Notes under the pieces: model-generated | The model's database searches: none | Seen by the model: the letters and a program-made list of their open reading frames with translations, nothing else | What the model was told of the DNA's origin: nothing | Translations under genes and position numbers: made by a program | In this document: positions 1 through 12,294 of the stretch, piece by piece | Layout: each line of letters begins with the position of its first letter | Position numbering within the stretch: the first letter of the stretch is position 1 | Source: Phorcus lineatus | Taxonomy: Eukaryota > Mollusca > Gastropoda > Trochida > Trochidae | Direction: 5' to 3' | Length of the DNA stretch: 64,000 bases | NCBI GenBank assembly: GCA_921293015.1 | Contig: OV121092.1 | Span: 43,609,064-43,673,063 of the forward strand

Positions 1-769
1 ATAATGTTTGTATAGTACCTGTCACTAACGTCATTAAAGAAGCTGCGTAGCTCTAAGCGTGACCTCGTCGGTGCGCACATGTTTAGGCACTAATACTGAG
101 GAGACTGAGGACAATGTGATTAAAGTGCCTTGCCCAGGGACTCAGCAAAGTATCAGACCCGGATCTTAAAGGGGCCGTAGCACGTTTTTAAAAATTTTAT
201 TTCTTCAAATACACGTTAGTAAACATCAGATTATGTCGAGCGGGTGAAATATCTCATTATTCAACTCAATTCATTTGCAGGCATTCAAAATTAATCAGTT
301 TGCTATTTGCTATTTTCGTATGTTTATTTATGTTTACCGAGCCTCGGTTAATTTTTAACTATAGTCCTTGAAAAGAATATTTAAAAAGTGTCCGGATCAA
401 GGTCAAAACTGTCCGAACCAGGGTAATTTTTTGACATATATTATCAAAATTTCAACATTAACTTCCATTAGAAATTACCTAGCATTTAATGTTTATCACA
501 AGAAATAAATATAATAACATACTTACGAGATACAACAGAAAGGTCAGCTCCTAGTAAAAAGTGTCTAAAGTTAGGGCGACCTCGGTTGGTTTCCGAACCT
601 CGGTCAGTTTGGCCTAACTGAATATGGTTTATTCACTTTAGAACTGCTTGTTTGGATTCAATCATTCCTTGCAATGGTTAACTTTTATTTTCGTTCTCAT
701 GACATTAACTTCTTCATTTAAAAAAGGGGACGTAAACATTACATCTAGTTTTAAATAGATTGAAAAAAG
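1..769. other. intergenic, no gene seen
   Basis: I see no gene here. A repeat terminus beginning TTAA AGGGGCCGTAGCACG sits at 166-184; it resembles termini at 16838 (+) and 28459 (-), so a dispersed TTAA-flanked repeat probably starts here. The motif CGAnCCTCGGT recurs three times between 335 and 605 without explanation. Confidence 0.4.
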
Positions 770-840
770 CGCCACTTCCCCTCGAACCGGGCTTTAGCAT
801 GAGAGGCCCGCATGCTAAACATTACACCATCGTGCTTCCG
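770..840 (-). pseudogene. tRNA-like pseudogene or SINE head
   Basis: Read on the minus strand the segment has a pol III A-box-like stretch (TGGTGTAATGTTTAGCATG), a CTCTCA anticodon-loop-like stretch, a B box (GGTTCGAGGGG) and a T6 run (763-768) that could terminate pol III. The order and spacing match a tRNA, closest in pattern to tRNA-Glu (CTC). The anticodon stem does not pair properly, and the acceptor arms do not match, so this is a decayed tRNA copy or the tRNA-derived head of a SINE rather than a working gene. Confidence 0.5.
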
Positions 841-958
841 GATCACACAACTTTATACATCGGCCTTATAGGGAAATAAAAGCAAATCATTGCCTAACAA
901 TGTAGAACCGTAAATATGGTTTCGAAATAAAGGACAATTTTCATTCTCTGGTACCAAT

Positions 959-964
959 TTTATT
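959..964 (-). terminator. candidate poly(A) signal of gene G1
   Basis: AATAAA on the minus strand, about 600 bases after the G1 stop codon. The surrounding GGAAATAAAATTGGTAC is nearly identical to the block below G2 (7821-7826), which is why I prefer it to the nearer AATAAA at 1348-1353. Confidence 0.5.
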
Positions 965-1565
965 TCCCTTCACAATATCATTATTACACATTCTATCAAC
1001 ATGTCACTGTTATAGTTCACACAATTGTTTGAAATTGTATAACAAAGATTATTTACATGTAAGAATCTTTCAATATAATGAGTTTTCCGAACAACATTCT
1101 CTTTTCTAATGAATAAATCGTTAAAATAAATTATGAAACAAGCTTAATGATAAAGATACTGTACCTATTTCATATAAGAATATATTCATATAAGAATATG
1201 GTTTTCAGAATATAGGGGCTGCTCGTCAGATACATTGAAGAGAAACCCTAATCGAACGGTTTCGTATGCCGTTAGAGTCAACATTTGGATACTTTTATTG
1301 CTCGAAAGACGGTTAATTGGAATCAAACTCCATAAACATCTGTATGATTTATTATTGTACCTATTTCATGTAAGAATGACCTATTTCGGTGCTGCTAATG
1401 ACTTTTCCTCTTAAGCGTTTAACCTTCGGAAGATAACATCCTCAGCATGGCAAAACATACGTGACAAATAACAGTGTTGATAAATGCATTTCCTATCATT
1501 GGCGTTGATTTCCAAAAGCAACTACCTCTGCATTGCTAACCTACAATGCTTCACGGAGTACACCT

Positions 1566-2643
1566 TTAGCCTTGGAAGATAGAGTTGATGAGACGACACT
1601 GGCTCAGCTGCTGAATGAAGCCTGTAAACAAATGAACACATACACTGTTACATATGAACAGCTCTATTTCATGGTTTATCTGTTATGAAAAGAAAGCCTG
1701 AACTTGACATCAAACTTTAAATCTCACTCAGATACACACGAAAGAATACCAACGACAACCTATTCAATTACGTCTTTTCATTCTCGTGGGAAGAAACGTT
1801 ATCTTCTGTTTAACAGTGTACACTTTTGACAATTCTAATGCTGAATTTATGTTATCCCAAGTTTTGGGAAAGTCATAAAGTGCATACTTGATAAAAAATG
1901 AATTTTAGTTCTTTATAAATGAGTTACTTAAAACAAATCTGTACCTGGTTGACTAAGAAGCTGAAACCTCAAGAGTCCCCCTGCTCCTTCTCCTCCGAAG
2001 GCTGCGATGGCTCCCAGACGTCCTAATCCAGAACCTCCACCCAATCCACCAGTGGCTCCAAAAGCTCCACCTGCCCCACCAAATCCACCCGTTGCACCAC
2101 CTCCAAGAGCAAGTGCAGCGGCATTACCTCCGAAGCAAGAAACTAAAATGAATTAAATGTTACATGATAGTTATATTCAAATGGAGGCATTACCTCCGAA
2201 GCAGGAAACTGAAAGTAGTAAAAGGTTGTTAAAGTTTGTTTTCAAGTAATATTACTGATGTTCATAAATGATAATGGTTATATATGTTAATACATGCATG
2301 CTGTGCAATGGTGATAGATCTATTTTTTAATGCATATCAGAAACGACTATATACATACGGGTGTCATTACAAATAAGTGTAATGGTACAAAGGATATAAT
2401 GGAACTATTTCTAATTTAGCTATAAGCGGGAAAATAATAAATATATCTTTTCCTCTATATTTCCATTTACAGTGATCTCAGCCTAAAGGGTGGTGAATAT
2501 TACAAGATCATCATAATAGATTATATAGTTTTAAAACAACATTACAACAAATGTAGTATTAGACATAACAAAGTTTTACCTTGCCCAATAATTCCAATAA
2601 ATGAGAGTGTACAAATTCCAACAGCGAACAATTTCATGGTCAT
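1566..2643 (-). CDS. G1: secreted glycine-rich protein (105 aa, 3 exons)
   Basis: Coding exons on the minus strand are 2580-2643, 1945-2142 and 1566-1621, with GT-AG introns both in phase 1. Exon 1 encodes a signal peptide starting MTMKLFAVG; a second ATG two codons in is also possible, and the MxMK start is shared with G2. Exon 2 encodes VSCFGGN and then a Gly/Ala/Leu-rich stretch (repeated GGxGG) ending in LLRFQLLSQPG. Exon 3 adds FIQQLSQCRLINSIFQG and a stop. Mature protein about 85 residues with two Cys, one at each end. G2 is a close paralogue, and similarity runs into the 5' UTR and promoter. I do not recognise the family; low-complexity secreted Gly-rich proteins are common in mollusc shell, byssus and ligament matrices, so a structural role is inferred. 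Exon structure is firm because three paralogues agree. Confidence 0.87.
2182..2230 (-). repeat. partial duplicate of the G1/G2 exon-2 splice acceptor
   Basis: Inside intron 1 of G1, about 50 bases upstream (in transcription) of the real exon 2, lies a second copy of the exon's first 20-odd bases with its CAG acceptor (CAGTTTCCTGCTTCGGAGG). Its intronic side (AAAGTAGTAAAAGGTTGTT when read on the plus strand) resembles G2 intron 1 more than G1's own. It encodes no continuation of the exon and looks like a remnant of unequal exchange between paralogues. Confidence 0.7.
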
Positions 2644-2723
2644 CTTCAGTTACGTCTAGGACTCAAGCTGTTAACAAAAATGGAGAGCAAATGGCTTTTG
2701 AAAATTTGTGCATGTTTCTCGTA

Positions 2724-2731
2724 CTTATACT
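2724..2731 (-). promoter_or_regulatory. TATA-like box of G1
   Basis: TATAAGTA on the minus strand, about 85 bases upstream of the G1 start codon. The TATA box of G2 lies at the same distance from its start. It departs from the consensus, so G1 may be a weaker promoter. Confidence 0.5.
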
Positions 2732-2843
2732 TATTTGTTTTCTTTGTCCTGGTTTTCAAATTGAATCTTTTAAGAACAATATGTCATGTTTTCTGATTTG
2801 TAGCAAGTATTTTGATCATAAACATTCAGTATTGACATTTGAT

Positions 2844-2891
2844 AATGTCATTGACCTTTAAAAAATCATTTGCAGGTCCTCTCGTTGACCT
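2844..2891. promoter_or_regulatory. conserved upstream block with two AGGTCA half-sites (G1)
   Basis: AATGTCATTGACCTTT at 2844-2859 recurs upstream of G2 at 9671-9686, followed in both by a conserved TCATTTGCAGG. TGACCT occurs again at 2886-2891. AGGTCA is the nuclear-receptor half-site; binding is inference. Confidence 0.45.
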
Positions 2892-5280
2892 TGCTAATAT
2901 TCATCTCCGAACTGTGTGCACTCTTATAAACTTTAGAAGTCTAGAAATGATATATCTTCTATTCGACTTAATAACCTCTTCATCCATCATTAAACTCTAA
3001 GGTCATTCTAACCTTTGCCATCTGATCTGTCAACCGAGGACAAATTTGCCTCAACTATTCTCACTTATTTAAATCGTAGCAACAAATATGATTTGTCTAC
3101 AGGAGTAAAGTGGGTTGTATTTCTGTTTTCTTTTAATATTTCCAGATCAGGATTAATCAGAGACAGGTAATTCAGTTAAGTAAAGTTTACCTGTATATTT
3201 GGATACAGTTCAGTTATGCTAGTATGTTGGTGTTCATGAAGTTGACCTTAATCACGCATCGCCTTAAGTACAAGTGTGTTTAAAACGGCTTCCATTTATC
3301 AAGTTATGTTCATCATGCTACATGCCAATATTTAATATGATCTCGAGTGCATCTAATGCTGATGTATTGAAAAGCTAAAACAATAGCATGGTTCAGTTTG
3401 ATTTATTTGTCAAGATTTTACAAATCAATCTAGTAGGGAAACTCTGAAAAAATGTATAGAATTACATTAAAGGAAAATAGTGCAAATTGAAATTATTTTA
3501 GAGAAAATAAAAGCTATTTGTCATATTGTTACTTTGGCTTCACTGAACCGCGCATGGGTCAGGAAAGCCTTCTCGAACAATAAGTCTAATCTCTTCGAGG
3601 TATACCAGTGTGCTTCAAGGTTAGATTTCTTTCATGGTTGACATTCATCCACATTTCATAATTTTATTAAAGAAGAGTTACTCTACCCCATGGTACCGTC
3701 TCCTATCAGATGAAATATAGTTTTGTCATGGAGCATTACATTTCATTTCAAGGAAGTTACTTTTTATGAATTTAACATCATTATAATTCAAAACAAACAT
3801 TAATTGTTTGACATAACACATCGGAATGGAGCATATTTCAGTATTCTACTCTAAGGTTTTAATACAAGTTTCTTGGTTTTTGAAAATTTATGTACATCAG
3901 TCTCTCAAACGTATCTGTGATCATGTTCATTTGCAAAAGAGACTTTGCAAGAGGGAAATAAATCTTACGAAAGCATCTAATTAACGACATTATCTTGAAT
4001 ATATATATATTTATAAATACTAATCAATGTAATTAAAATGGAATAAAAACATATTTATGGCAACGTTAAGGTTTTGAATCATCTTGAAATACAAGAAGCA
4101 CAACATTGAACGATTTCTTTGAAACATCGTTATAGCAAAATTTGCATATACAAATATAAATGTTAACATCTTAGTTAAGATATATAAAAGGAAATTAAAT
4201 TGTTTAATAATCAACTAATTCGTACCCATTGGCTCTAATGTGATGCTTGAAAGCCTTCATTGAATCAGCAAAGAAGTAAAAGGTAGAAAAATCAACAATT
4301 GACTTCAACGTTTCTAATACTAGTTGTGACCTGATATCTAGAGCGGGCCTCCTAGGCTCGACTTGTTACTTACTGTCCACTAAAAAGATTGGTAGGATAA
4401 GGGTTAAAGAATGACATTTCCATATGCATCGCTCAAGTAATTTACAAACTACTTCAATATAACTTAAGAAATGACTTATTCCTGTTGATCTATAAATTTT
4501 GTAGAAACCATGTAATTTATGACACACGTTTGTTCCTATGACCATTCGAATAAAACATCTTCAGTCCGTACATATTTTTTTCTTTTCTATGAAGTTATCT
4601 CGATCAATAGTACCGTATTCGACGCAATACGCGCCCTCTCTCCATCAGGGCTCCGAACAACGAATTTAACGGAGAAATAAAGGAGCTCCCTTCCCACACT
4701 TCACATTGCGTAGTAAATCTAAACAGTTTATTTAAATAAATATTAAGAGGTTTTTTAAAACCTATTTTACAATTTTAACACCAGCCAAATTACAAGTATA
4801 CCCTTTGCATGTACATGACTGTCATTTTATTCCATATTGTTCAATCATAATCTACAAACAAAAATTAATTTTATTTAGTTGAAGAATTCGTTTATTTTTC
4901 TAATCTAAAATAATGAAGATATTTTAATCACTGCATTGAGTTCTAAACTATTTTGCTGAGCACCCTCTCGTTTTTCTACGGTAATCGTATGATTGTTTGA
5001 TGTGCTGTTTAGTAAAAAATGTCAAATAAATATATTGGATTTTGAATGGACATATTGTGTATGTGAACCGGGATGCAGAGTTATTGACCTTACTTAGGGC
5101 AATTAGCATCTCAGATGGAGTCAGTTCTTACTACAAAATTAATGATTGTTGAATATTTAAATTTTCAAATCTATAAGAAGATACTTCACGACATTTTCAT
5201 ACGTTGTGATAGAATATGGAATCACACCTGTAATTTGTTGGTTGTAGGCGACTGAAAAAAACATAATTCTTTACATTTAG
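2892..5280. other. intergenic, no gene seen
   Basis: AT-rich sequence upstream of G1. Only short chance ORFs without domain signatures or splice context; no repeat family recognised. Confidence 0.4.
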
Positions 5281-5400
5281 AATCTCACCCAAGTGTTTTC
5301 TGATATCAAGTATATATGAGTTTAGGAAAGAAACAAGTATCCAAGGCTTGCAGAGAACGAGTGTTGCTATTCTTGATATCAGAAAACAGAGGGTGAGATT
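5281..5400. repeat. 120-bp inverted repeat (hairpin or small MITE)
   Basis: The arms at 5281-5310 and 5372-5400 are complementary over about 29 bases (AATCTCACCC at one end, GGGTGAGATT at the other), with a one-base gap and two mismatches and a 61-base spacer. Flanks show no clear target duplication. Either a small foldback transposon or a hairpin. Confidence 0.7.
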
Positions 5401-6622
5401 CAAACTCAATTTGCATTACGTTTCAATGAAAAAATGGCAACTGATCATTGCACTTGGTTTTACTTATAAAAGTGTTATATCATAGCATTGATGCGTCGTC
5501 GTGTTAATGACGTCATAGGAGTGCCATGTCATTAGTTCATGGTGTAAAACAGTTCATGAACTGGACTTTGCAGGGCTTTGTTCAAAATCTACTGTCAAAA
5601 CGATATCTCCCGTGGAACATAGTTTTGGATGATAAATCAATGTGTTTAACAAAAACGCCCTGCCAAGCAGTGTCTAAAACTATTACTGTTTCCCCCTTTA
5701 TTTCGTTTGATGCAGTTTTCAGTCAGTGTAAGGCTTATACCTTTCTTGGTGGGTCCATTTAGAAGCTAGAAGCTAGAGAATAGAAGATAGCGGCTAGAGA
5801 GTGGAAGTAGCAAAGCAGGGAAATCGGCGCTCTAATTGGCTATTTTAGGGAATACGAGGACAAGTACATTAACCCTAACTTCTAGTTTCCTTTGTCAAAT
5901 GAAATACTAATTATTCTTTACAAATGATCTATCTTCAAAAGGCTAAAGGTTATGACGACCGATGTCTTCAGTGGACTATCAAAACAGTAAGAATCGTTCG
6001 TTACATTACAGAATGGGAGTTATTTTTGGTTTGGAAACTATTTCCCTATCAACTTGTGCGGGTTGTAAATTTATCTTAATCTAAAAAAACCAAAGAATTG
6101 AATATACTTTTCTAATATGTATCTGTATCCTCACCGACCTTTTATACACTGCACCAACGTAACTTTAACAATCAGAAAGGTTGTCGTTTTTATCTTTTGG
6201 AGGTGTGCAGTATTTCTAATATTTCCGATATCGTAATTCATTCGCATATTAAGGCAACTTTATTTCCAGTATTTCAAAATAAACTCTATATAAGAAATAG
6301 ATTACACGAGAGAGGGTCATTTGTGATATCATATGTGCAATATCTATTATATTATGAAATGTCAGTGCCTTTAATATAACCATGGGGATATCAAAGTACT
6401 ATCTAATTTTTAATCAATATTTGAAATTCATACACATATTAGAGACTATAATATAATTCCAAACGGGGTGGCGAGGTGAATTATTGAACATATTGAAGGG
6501 GCAGTGGAACGAGTTTCAGATAAATAAAGTGATCTCACCAAAACGTAAAGTAAATGTTTCTAATTGCAAGACAATGTCTTTTTATCATAGGTATCAGTTT
6601 TTAGCAATCGTACCATGATCGT
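5401..6622. other. intergenic, no gene seen
   Basis: No gene signature. A short AGAAGCTAGA-type degenerate repeat lies near 5760-5810. Chance ORFs only. Confidence 0.4.
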
Positions 6623-7070
6623 TTAAAGGGCAACTCCCTGATTTTCGTAATATGTTATTTACCTTTGATATGAACATAAATGTCATATGTGATGATATAA
6701 AATCAAAACATCTAAACTTTTTATGTCAAAAAGACATATACATGTCAAATACTGGTTTTCCATGAAAATCTAAAAACAGCCTTACAAATGCAATGAGGTT
6801 ATATAACCTAACAAACACTATCAACTCCAAACTATCCTCCTGGCTGATTTAGATTAGTCTCCAAAATTACGTTTGACTATTTGACGCGCGCCACTGTCCA
6901 GTTTTCGATCATAATTGCGACGTTCTGCCTTCATATTGTAACTGTAAAAAACCAATAAGCTTTAAAATGTGTGGAGTTTTTTTGGTAACCGTCGATAATT
7001 CGCGATCAAATGACACCATTGATTATGTTTGGCATATGTGACTCCAACAACTCACGGAGTGGCTCTTTAA
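6623..7070. mobile_element. MITE-like element flanked by TTAA
   Basis: TTAA at 6623-6626 and 7067-7070 encloses 440 bp. The ends are imperfect inverted repeats: AGGGCAACTCCCTGA on the left against AGAGCCACTCCGTGA for the reverse complement of the right end. No ORF inside. TTAA duplications are typical of piggyBac- and Kolobok-type families; which applies is not decidable here. Internal sequence (ACGTTTGA..., CACTGTCCAGTTTTCGAT) recurs in degenerate form at 27370-27470. Confidence 0.55.
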
Positions 7071-7820
7071 GCTTTGCAAATCAATTGGATATTGGGGAAG
7101 ATGTTCGCACAAAACTGGAGAACACTGTCCTTTGCTTGTTACTTGAGTATTGCCTCTGAGGCTACGGATGATCAGATGGAGTTCTGAAATGCTTTCATTT
7201 TTGAAAAAAACCTGAAAAAACTTGCATCACATGACAAGAAAACATGTGTTGCATTAAGTGGACTTAACCGATAATAACAGTAGTAATTTTTACATTAAAG
7301 ATAATATCAAATATATATAATAACAAAATTGTGTTAAGGGAAAAGATAATTTGCATACCATAATTTCACGAGCGATATAACTTTATAACGCCCAAGGTGA
7401 TAACTGCATTAATTCTTTGGTTTCAAAAATAGACATGGTTGTATCTAAAATCTGAGAAAAGCTGAAGTCAATGAACTTTTGTATTCAAATTTGTGTGCTA
7501 CGAAATGTAAAATCAACCTCTAAAAGCATTTAACTTCGTGAATTTCCCGTAGTCACCAGATTGCACAAACATGTACATGTTCATGCACAGCTTTTTAAAG
7601 AAGGGTTAATTGACAATGTTTCATAGTTTGATTGATGATCTCATTATTGATTAAAATGACTCCCTAAAGTTCCATTATTTTGTGTTAAATTCAGAAACCC
7701 TCTCATAAGTCACATTTCCCTTTAACTTGATGGTAAACCACCGTCATTCCATTTAAATGAGCATTATATACGGTTTCATAGAGTTAAGGTAAACAACAAT
7801 AGTAATCCTCTTGTACCAAC

Positions 7821-7826
7821 TTTATT
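7821..7826 (-). terminator. candidate poly(A) signal of G2
   Basis: AATAAA on the minus strand about 395 bases after the G2 stop, inside a block (GGAAATAAAGTTGGTAC) conserved below G1. Confidence 0.55.
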
Positions 7827-8218
7827 TCCATTCATAATACACATATAACATGTAATATCGACGCAATATGACACTGTTAAAATTCTTATATATAATCAAA
7901 GTAGTTAAATGTCATAACAAAGTAAACTTACACAGATAAGCCTTCATCAAAACAATGCAACACCCCAAACACATCACACGGTGAGTTCAGGCTGGTATTA
8001 TTAATTAAGATTCACTTGATGCCTTGTTTTGTTATTTTCGAAAAGGTAATTTTTTCTTCACAAAAACAAGCTTAGAAATAGGTTCAATTCCTATTCTAAA
8101 CTTTTAAAATTAGAAATGAAAACTTCAGATAACATTCGAGTTCATGATATTGATTATAAATGCGCCTCCAATTTCCGCACGCAGCTTCGGTGAGGGCTTC
8201 GCGAGCTCCAGTCCACAT

Positions 8219-9478
8219 TTAGCCTTGAAATATAGCGTTGATGAGACGGCACTGGCTGAGTTGCTGAAAGAAACCTGTGAAAAAGAGACTCGGTTAACTG
8301 TTCAGCTTCATTTAATGTTTTATCGTGTATAAGATGAAATTAATCTACTTGAAATCCATAAGAAAAAAACGCCTTAATCCAGCCACAAATGAAGAAACGC
8401 TAACAAAACTCACTTAATCAAACTGAATGAAATATGATTTATATTTTGTTGAACAGTGTTCCCCTTTGTATCTATCCATTTGTTTTCTGGACAAGTTTTC
8501 AGCTTTCTCTTGAAAGTATCCTCGCACTGTATAGAGCGAAGTTCCATTGGGAGATTGTTCCACAATCTGGGGGCTGAGACGGCAAAGGCTCTATCTCCAA
8601 ATTGATAATCATCTCCATAAATGTGATCTTGATTCTAATGTATATTTTACATGTTTTCTTCATCCAACATATTTTGCTGTTATCATAAACTTGAATAAAA
8701 TGTTTCAATTGATAGACTAGATTTCTACAAATACTAGTAATTAAAAGAAAGCTATATCTATGTACCTGGTTGACTAAGAAGCTGCAGCCTCAAGAGTCCC
8801 CCTGCTCCTTCTCCTCCCAGAGCTGCGATGGCTCCCAAACCTCCTAATCCAGTACCTCCACCCAATCCACCAGTGGCTCCAAAAGCTCCACCTGCCCCAC
8901 CCAATCCACCTATTGGACCACCTCCAAGAGCAGCGGCATTACCTCCGAAGCAAGAAACTGAAAGGAATAAAAGGTTGTTTGATGATAAATTTAATTTAAA
9001 CCGCTTTTCCTAGTTATAAGATACATTATAACTTAAAGCATGAAATATATATTGAAGTATTGACTACTGATAATTTTATATATAGTCTTATCATTGCACA
9101 AACAAGATATGCACTTAAGATATAAATTTGTTCAATGAACATAAATCAAATTAAATACTATAGACATTTACACGCAGTTGGTTGGTTTTTCACTATATAT
9201 AAAATACTATTTTGACTGTGGGAGAGCACTAATCTATAATCTGTTTTTAGAATCCAAAAGAAACTAAACTTGACCTTAGACGGATTATCACAGAACAGCA
9301 AAGAAGTAAGACTAATAATGCAAACACACAAAGACAACGGTAAACATAAGCATGTACCATTCATATCGTTTTTGCACTTTACATATAAAACTAAAAGAAA
9401 ATTTCATTCGATTGTTGACATACCTTGTCCAAACATTGCTAGAGTGAAAACTGCGACAGCAAAGATTTTCATGGCCAT
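8219..9478 (-). CDS. G2: secreted glycine-rich protein (100 aa, 3 exons)
   Basis: Coding exons on the minus strand are 9424-9478, 8766-8957 and 8219-8274, both introns in phase 1. Exon 1 gives the signal peptide MAMKIFAVAVFTLAMFGQ. Exon 2 encodes VSCFGGN, about 50 residues of GGLGG/GGAGG-type sequence, then GEGAGGLLRLQLLSQPG. Exon 3 gives FFQQLSQCRLINAIFQG. It is a close paralogue of G1 (most C-terminal residues identical) and a more distant one of G3. It is transcribed away from EGF gene E1, whose start is 1.5 kb off, so the two may share an upstream region. A LINE 3' fragment lies in intron 2. Product function unknown; an extracellular structural protein is likely. Confidence 0.9.
8481..8604 (-). 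mobile_element. LINE 3' ORF fragment in G2 intron 2
   Basis: The minus strand reads GDRAFAVSAPRLWNNLPMEL followed by RSIQCEDTFKRKLKTC. This is the conserved C-terminal end of Jockey/CR1-type reverse-transcriptase ORFs (A-P-x-L-W-N-x-L-P, then a F-K-x-x-L-K motif). No other part of an element is recognisable, so it is a 5'-truncated, decayed insertion. Confidence 0.7.
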
Positions 9479-9560
9479 TTTTTAGTTCTGTTTAGGACTC
9501 AAGCTTTTCATACAACGGAGAGCAAAGCACTTTTGGTGAGAATGGTGATAGCGTTTTGTA

Positions 9561-9567
9561 TTTATAC
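9561..9567 (-). promoter_or_regulatory. TATA box of G2
   Basis: TATAAAT on the minus strand, about 85 bases upstream of the start codon; transcription would begin near 9535. Confidence 0.7.
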
Positions 9568-9670
9568 GCCGAACATCTAACCGATGTTCCTGTGTTTTCT
9601 TCAGGTCGTCAACGTTCACCTTTGAAGAATACCTATTTACTTTTTATTGGTAAAATGTTGACATGTTTTC

Positions 9671-9702
9671 AATGTCATTGACCTTTCAAAAGTCATTTGC
9701 AG
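9671..9702. promoter_or_regulatory. conserved upstream block with AGGTCA half-site (G2)
   Basis: AATGTCATTGACCTTT followed by TCATTTGCAGG, the same block as upstream of G1. It lies about 110 bases beyond the TATA box. Confidence 0.45.
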
Positions 9703-10237
9703 GATATTTCCTAACCTTTTCATTCCCTTTCCCAAATTCTTTTAAGCTGTCAAAACTATATCAAAGTTAGAAGGTATACTATGACTTGTATAAACTCTAA
9801 ACCAAGATTCAACTCTGAGGTCACCTAACCTTCTGAGGACAAAGTTGACACAGTAAACTTTTACTCATAACGCAACTCATTTTTACAACACTTATGGCTG
9901 CCTACATGTAAAACAACACATCTACAAGAGTGCCATTTGGTGGAACCTTTAACATTAGATTCATACTTGTTTTATTGCAGAAAGTATTTATACTTTCATT
10001 TTTGCAATCAAGATAATTCATAGACAGGTAATTGAGGTACGTAATGCAGATGTCGTTCATGCAGTACAATTATGATATTACGGTGGTGTCGAATGCTTCG
10101 ATAAAACATACTACATGTGATAAAGTGTGATGAAAAAGTGACATAAACGTTTGGAAGTTATTCGAGAAGATTATACATGTCGTTACTGTTTACCACATAG
10201 TTCTAATTTACAGATATTATCGATAAATTAACTTTTC

Positions 10238-10269
10238 ACACACACACATATATATATATACATATATAC

Positions 10270-10318
<49 letters not shown>
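10238..10318. repeat. (CA)n(TA)n microsatellite
   Basis: A short CA run followed by about 75 bases of TA repeats, between the divergent genes G2 and E1. Very easily melted sequence; likely length-polymorphic. Confidence 0.95.
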
Positions 10319-10320
<2 letters not shown>

Positions 10321-10861
10321 ATGTGTATTTATATTCATTTCAATTGAAAATATATACATTTTATGTATTTCGATTGCATTACCGATGTATTCGGTATAAA
10401 TAACATTTAAAGAATTGATGTTAATATCTATGCTGATATAATGACACCATCTGTAGACAATATCAAAGATAATACGCCTTCTATATCAATTGTTTTTCTC
10501 CATAATATAAATATTAAATAGAAATGGAAGTTCTATTAGATATTCTCGTTATGTGTTGTTTGTTATTACCTCACGTTATAAGATTTAGAAATATCCCATG
10601 AAAACTTTTGCACAGAGGAAATATTTTCAAAAGAAACTTGAAGTGACAGGTGAACGTTTTGACCTGATATTCACACTCTTGGCTCATAAAATGGTCTGCA
10701 TGTCAGAGAAAGGTTATGACTTTCAGACATAAACCAAAGGATATATTTCCTTATTTTCTAGTCTGGCTATTTATATGTGGTTGATGTTGTTATTTACATA
10801 CTATAAAACTATTTTAATCCAAAAAAGAACTCTTAATCCTACGTTCGTGTCATAATAAGTA

Positions 10862-10869
10862 TATAAAAG
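10862..10869 (+). promoter_or_regulatory. TATA box of E1
   Basis: TATAAAAG, 82 bases before the E1 start codon. A TGACCT half-site with a facing AGGTGA lies at 10648-10665, about 200 bases upstream. Confidence 0.7.
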
Positions 10870-10950
10870 AATTCTTTTTATGAAATATTTATAAACTGCG
10901 TCCACACCTGAAGGATCAAGTGATTTTTTGGTCAAATCTCAAAAACGTAA

Positions 10951-12262
10951 ATGATGTCAGGATCAGATTGTATAATTGCTCTTTGCTTTTTGATGCTTGG
11001 TACCTCGTATGCGGCAAGTAAGTAAAACACATTTTCTATTTAAAAATGAAAATGGTGTAAGTGTATTTCCGTTAAGGGGAAAAGGTTGTGAAGATATATG
11101 AATGTTCTTTTTCATGTGTGTTGCATAGCTACAAATCTTCGATTCTCTACGTTTATACTTTGAAATGATATTTTCATCATAACTCACAATAATAAGCTAT
11201 GTTAAATAAAAATGGGCAAATCGCTCTACGGTTTAATCTGAAAACTGTGTTCTTCATAGGTATAAACATATCACCTTCAGATATGTGTCCAAATGGTTCC
11301 TTCGTCAAAGAATTATTGTATTGCATTTGAATTCATGCAAAGACCTATCATTTCGACTTGTTTTTGCCGAAGGCGTTTGGGTACGAACTAAACCTATATA
11401 GCCTGTGTTCTCATATATTACAGCCCCAACTGAATGCACCAAGCCAGAAGGTATAAGCGAATGCGGTATCGGAGGGGTATGCGTCGTCATTACTGCTACA
11501 CTGTCCAAATGTTCCTGCTACCCCGGGTATCAACTCAATTTTACAACATATGAATGCGCAGGTAAATCATTTTTTTAAATCCAAAAGAATAACACAGGTT
11601 TGATACAGTCTTTACAGCCTGTTTGTCCCATTAAACGGGGAGGTTTTTACACCTCCTCTGGGTATTATTAGTAAGCGTGATCATTATAAGTTTTATTATC
11701 AATATGAATATCATTATCAACAATGTAATGATCATTTTTATTATTTTATCGTAATCATCATATTTTATGGCGCTTTAACTATACTTAATATTATGATGCA
11801 TGTACATGTATAAGGGGCCGGTGGCCCCTTTACGGAAATAAACACAGTTTCACAATCCATCATATTCAGCGTGATTGTCTGACGATGGAGGGTATTGGAA
11901 GGCAAAAGACTATTAAATTAGAGTAGAATTGAGTTCTTGCATTATCTTGTACGACAGCCAGAAAGTTAATAATTCTTAAATTTCATCATTGTCTATGATG
12001 TGTTCATGATTCGGAACCATTTCCCAACAACACTATATCAAATATCGAAAATTATGAACACAATGTTATTGATTGGATTTTTTATAAATGCCCTGACTGG
12101 ATTTAATAAATAGGCCTTCGATTAAGAATGTTGACAGACTTTGCTATGAAATGTTCAGTAATTCCCACGCAAATTTAATCAGTGGGATTAAGTTCGTGCT
12201 TTTCAAATGATGTTACCACGCACTGTTCCATTGTAATGTATGCATTTATGTATGTATGTATG

Positions 12263-12294
<32 letters not shown>

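Noticed and set aside
8828-9013. Pro-rich 61-codon plus-strand ORF, and a Pro-rich minus ORF at 19488-19685
   Set aside because: Antisense shadows of the Gly-rich exons of G2 and G3 (GGN read backwards gives Pro codons).
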